Source: Pseudomonas abietaniphila
GTDB lineage: Bacteria; Pseudomonadota; Gammaproteobacteria; Pseudomonadales; Pseudomonadaceae
Direction of reading: 5' to 3'
DNA length: 64,000 nt
Assembly: GCF_900100795.1 (NCBI RefSeq)
Contig: NZ_FNCO01000006.1
Span: 1 to 64,000 of the forward strand
Under the pieces are notes generated by a model. It worked only from the letters and a program-made list of their open reading frames with translations, was not told the DNA's origin and made no database searches. Numbering within the stretch: position 1 is the stretch's first letter; each line of letters starts with the position of its first letter. Both the position numbers and the translations under genes were made by a program. This document shows, piece after piece, positions 63,956 to 64,000 of the stretch.

Positions 63956-64000
63956 AGTGTAGGCTACCGTTAAAGAAACGGCGCAGAAAAAAGTAACCGA

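Overview
The window reads as chromosome from a Pseudomonas of the fluorescens/syringae lineage. This rests on the gene content (WbpL/WbpM/ComEA block, IhfB/LapA pair, DsbRS-DsbDEG locus, L-fuconate and UxaA-family dehydratases), on high-GC coding style, and on at least eight paired REP-type palindromes between genes. No rRNA, tRNA or CRISPR array was seen.

Left end (1-13.8 kb): a contact-dependent inhibition (CDI) locus on the minus strand, cdiB - cdiA - cdiI. CdiA is about 3,590 residues and its stop overlaps the start of a 67-aa immunity candidate. A lipoprotein gene follows, then a second FHA-repeat fragment that runs off the left edge and may lead into an orphan toxin module.

13.9-35.9 kb: ordinary metabolic and regulatory genes. 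They include a type II-like NADH dehydrogenase divergent from an Rrf2 regulator, an Old Yellow Enzyme, two DUF202 membrane proteins, a sugar-acid catabolic group (fuconate dehydratase, LysR regulator, UxaA-family dehydratase, MFS transporter), two diguanylate cyclases, a DeoR regulator, an SDR, a 58-aa acidic protein, a Baeyer-Villiger-type monooxygenase, a SdaC-type transporter and an OafA-type acyltransferase.

36-45 kb: a two-component system (DsbS/DsbR type) divergent from a dsbD-tlpA-dsbG operon, with a matching 16-bp direct-repeat box in front of each transcription unit. Next is a TetR regulator that shares a 12-bp promoter motif with a nearby SDR-fabF pair, then a ComEA-like protein.

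45-55 kb: the surface-polysaccharide block on the minus strand: ihfB, lapA, a metallo-beta-lactamase-fold RNase, GDP-mannose genes (manC, manB), WbpV-like epimerase, WbpL and WbpM. This is the usual order of the Pseudomonas O-antigen locus, but rpsA, which normally precedes ihfB, is not there.

55-64 kb: in its place are an internally deleted IS4-family element with intact terminal repeats and an 11-bp target duplication, then an AT-rich glycan cluster on the plus strand. The cluster holds a polytopic GT-C-like protein, a UDP-sugar 6-dehydrogenase, a methyltransferase, a GtrB-like GT2, a fusion of Ntn-type glutaminase with a sugar amidotransferase, and a GtrA-like protein. Taken together it looks like a horizontally acquired system that makes an amidated, possibly methylated, uronic sugar and attaches it through a lipid carrier. 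This and the CDI toxin/immunity pair are the two most novel items here.
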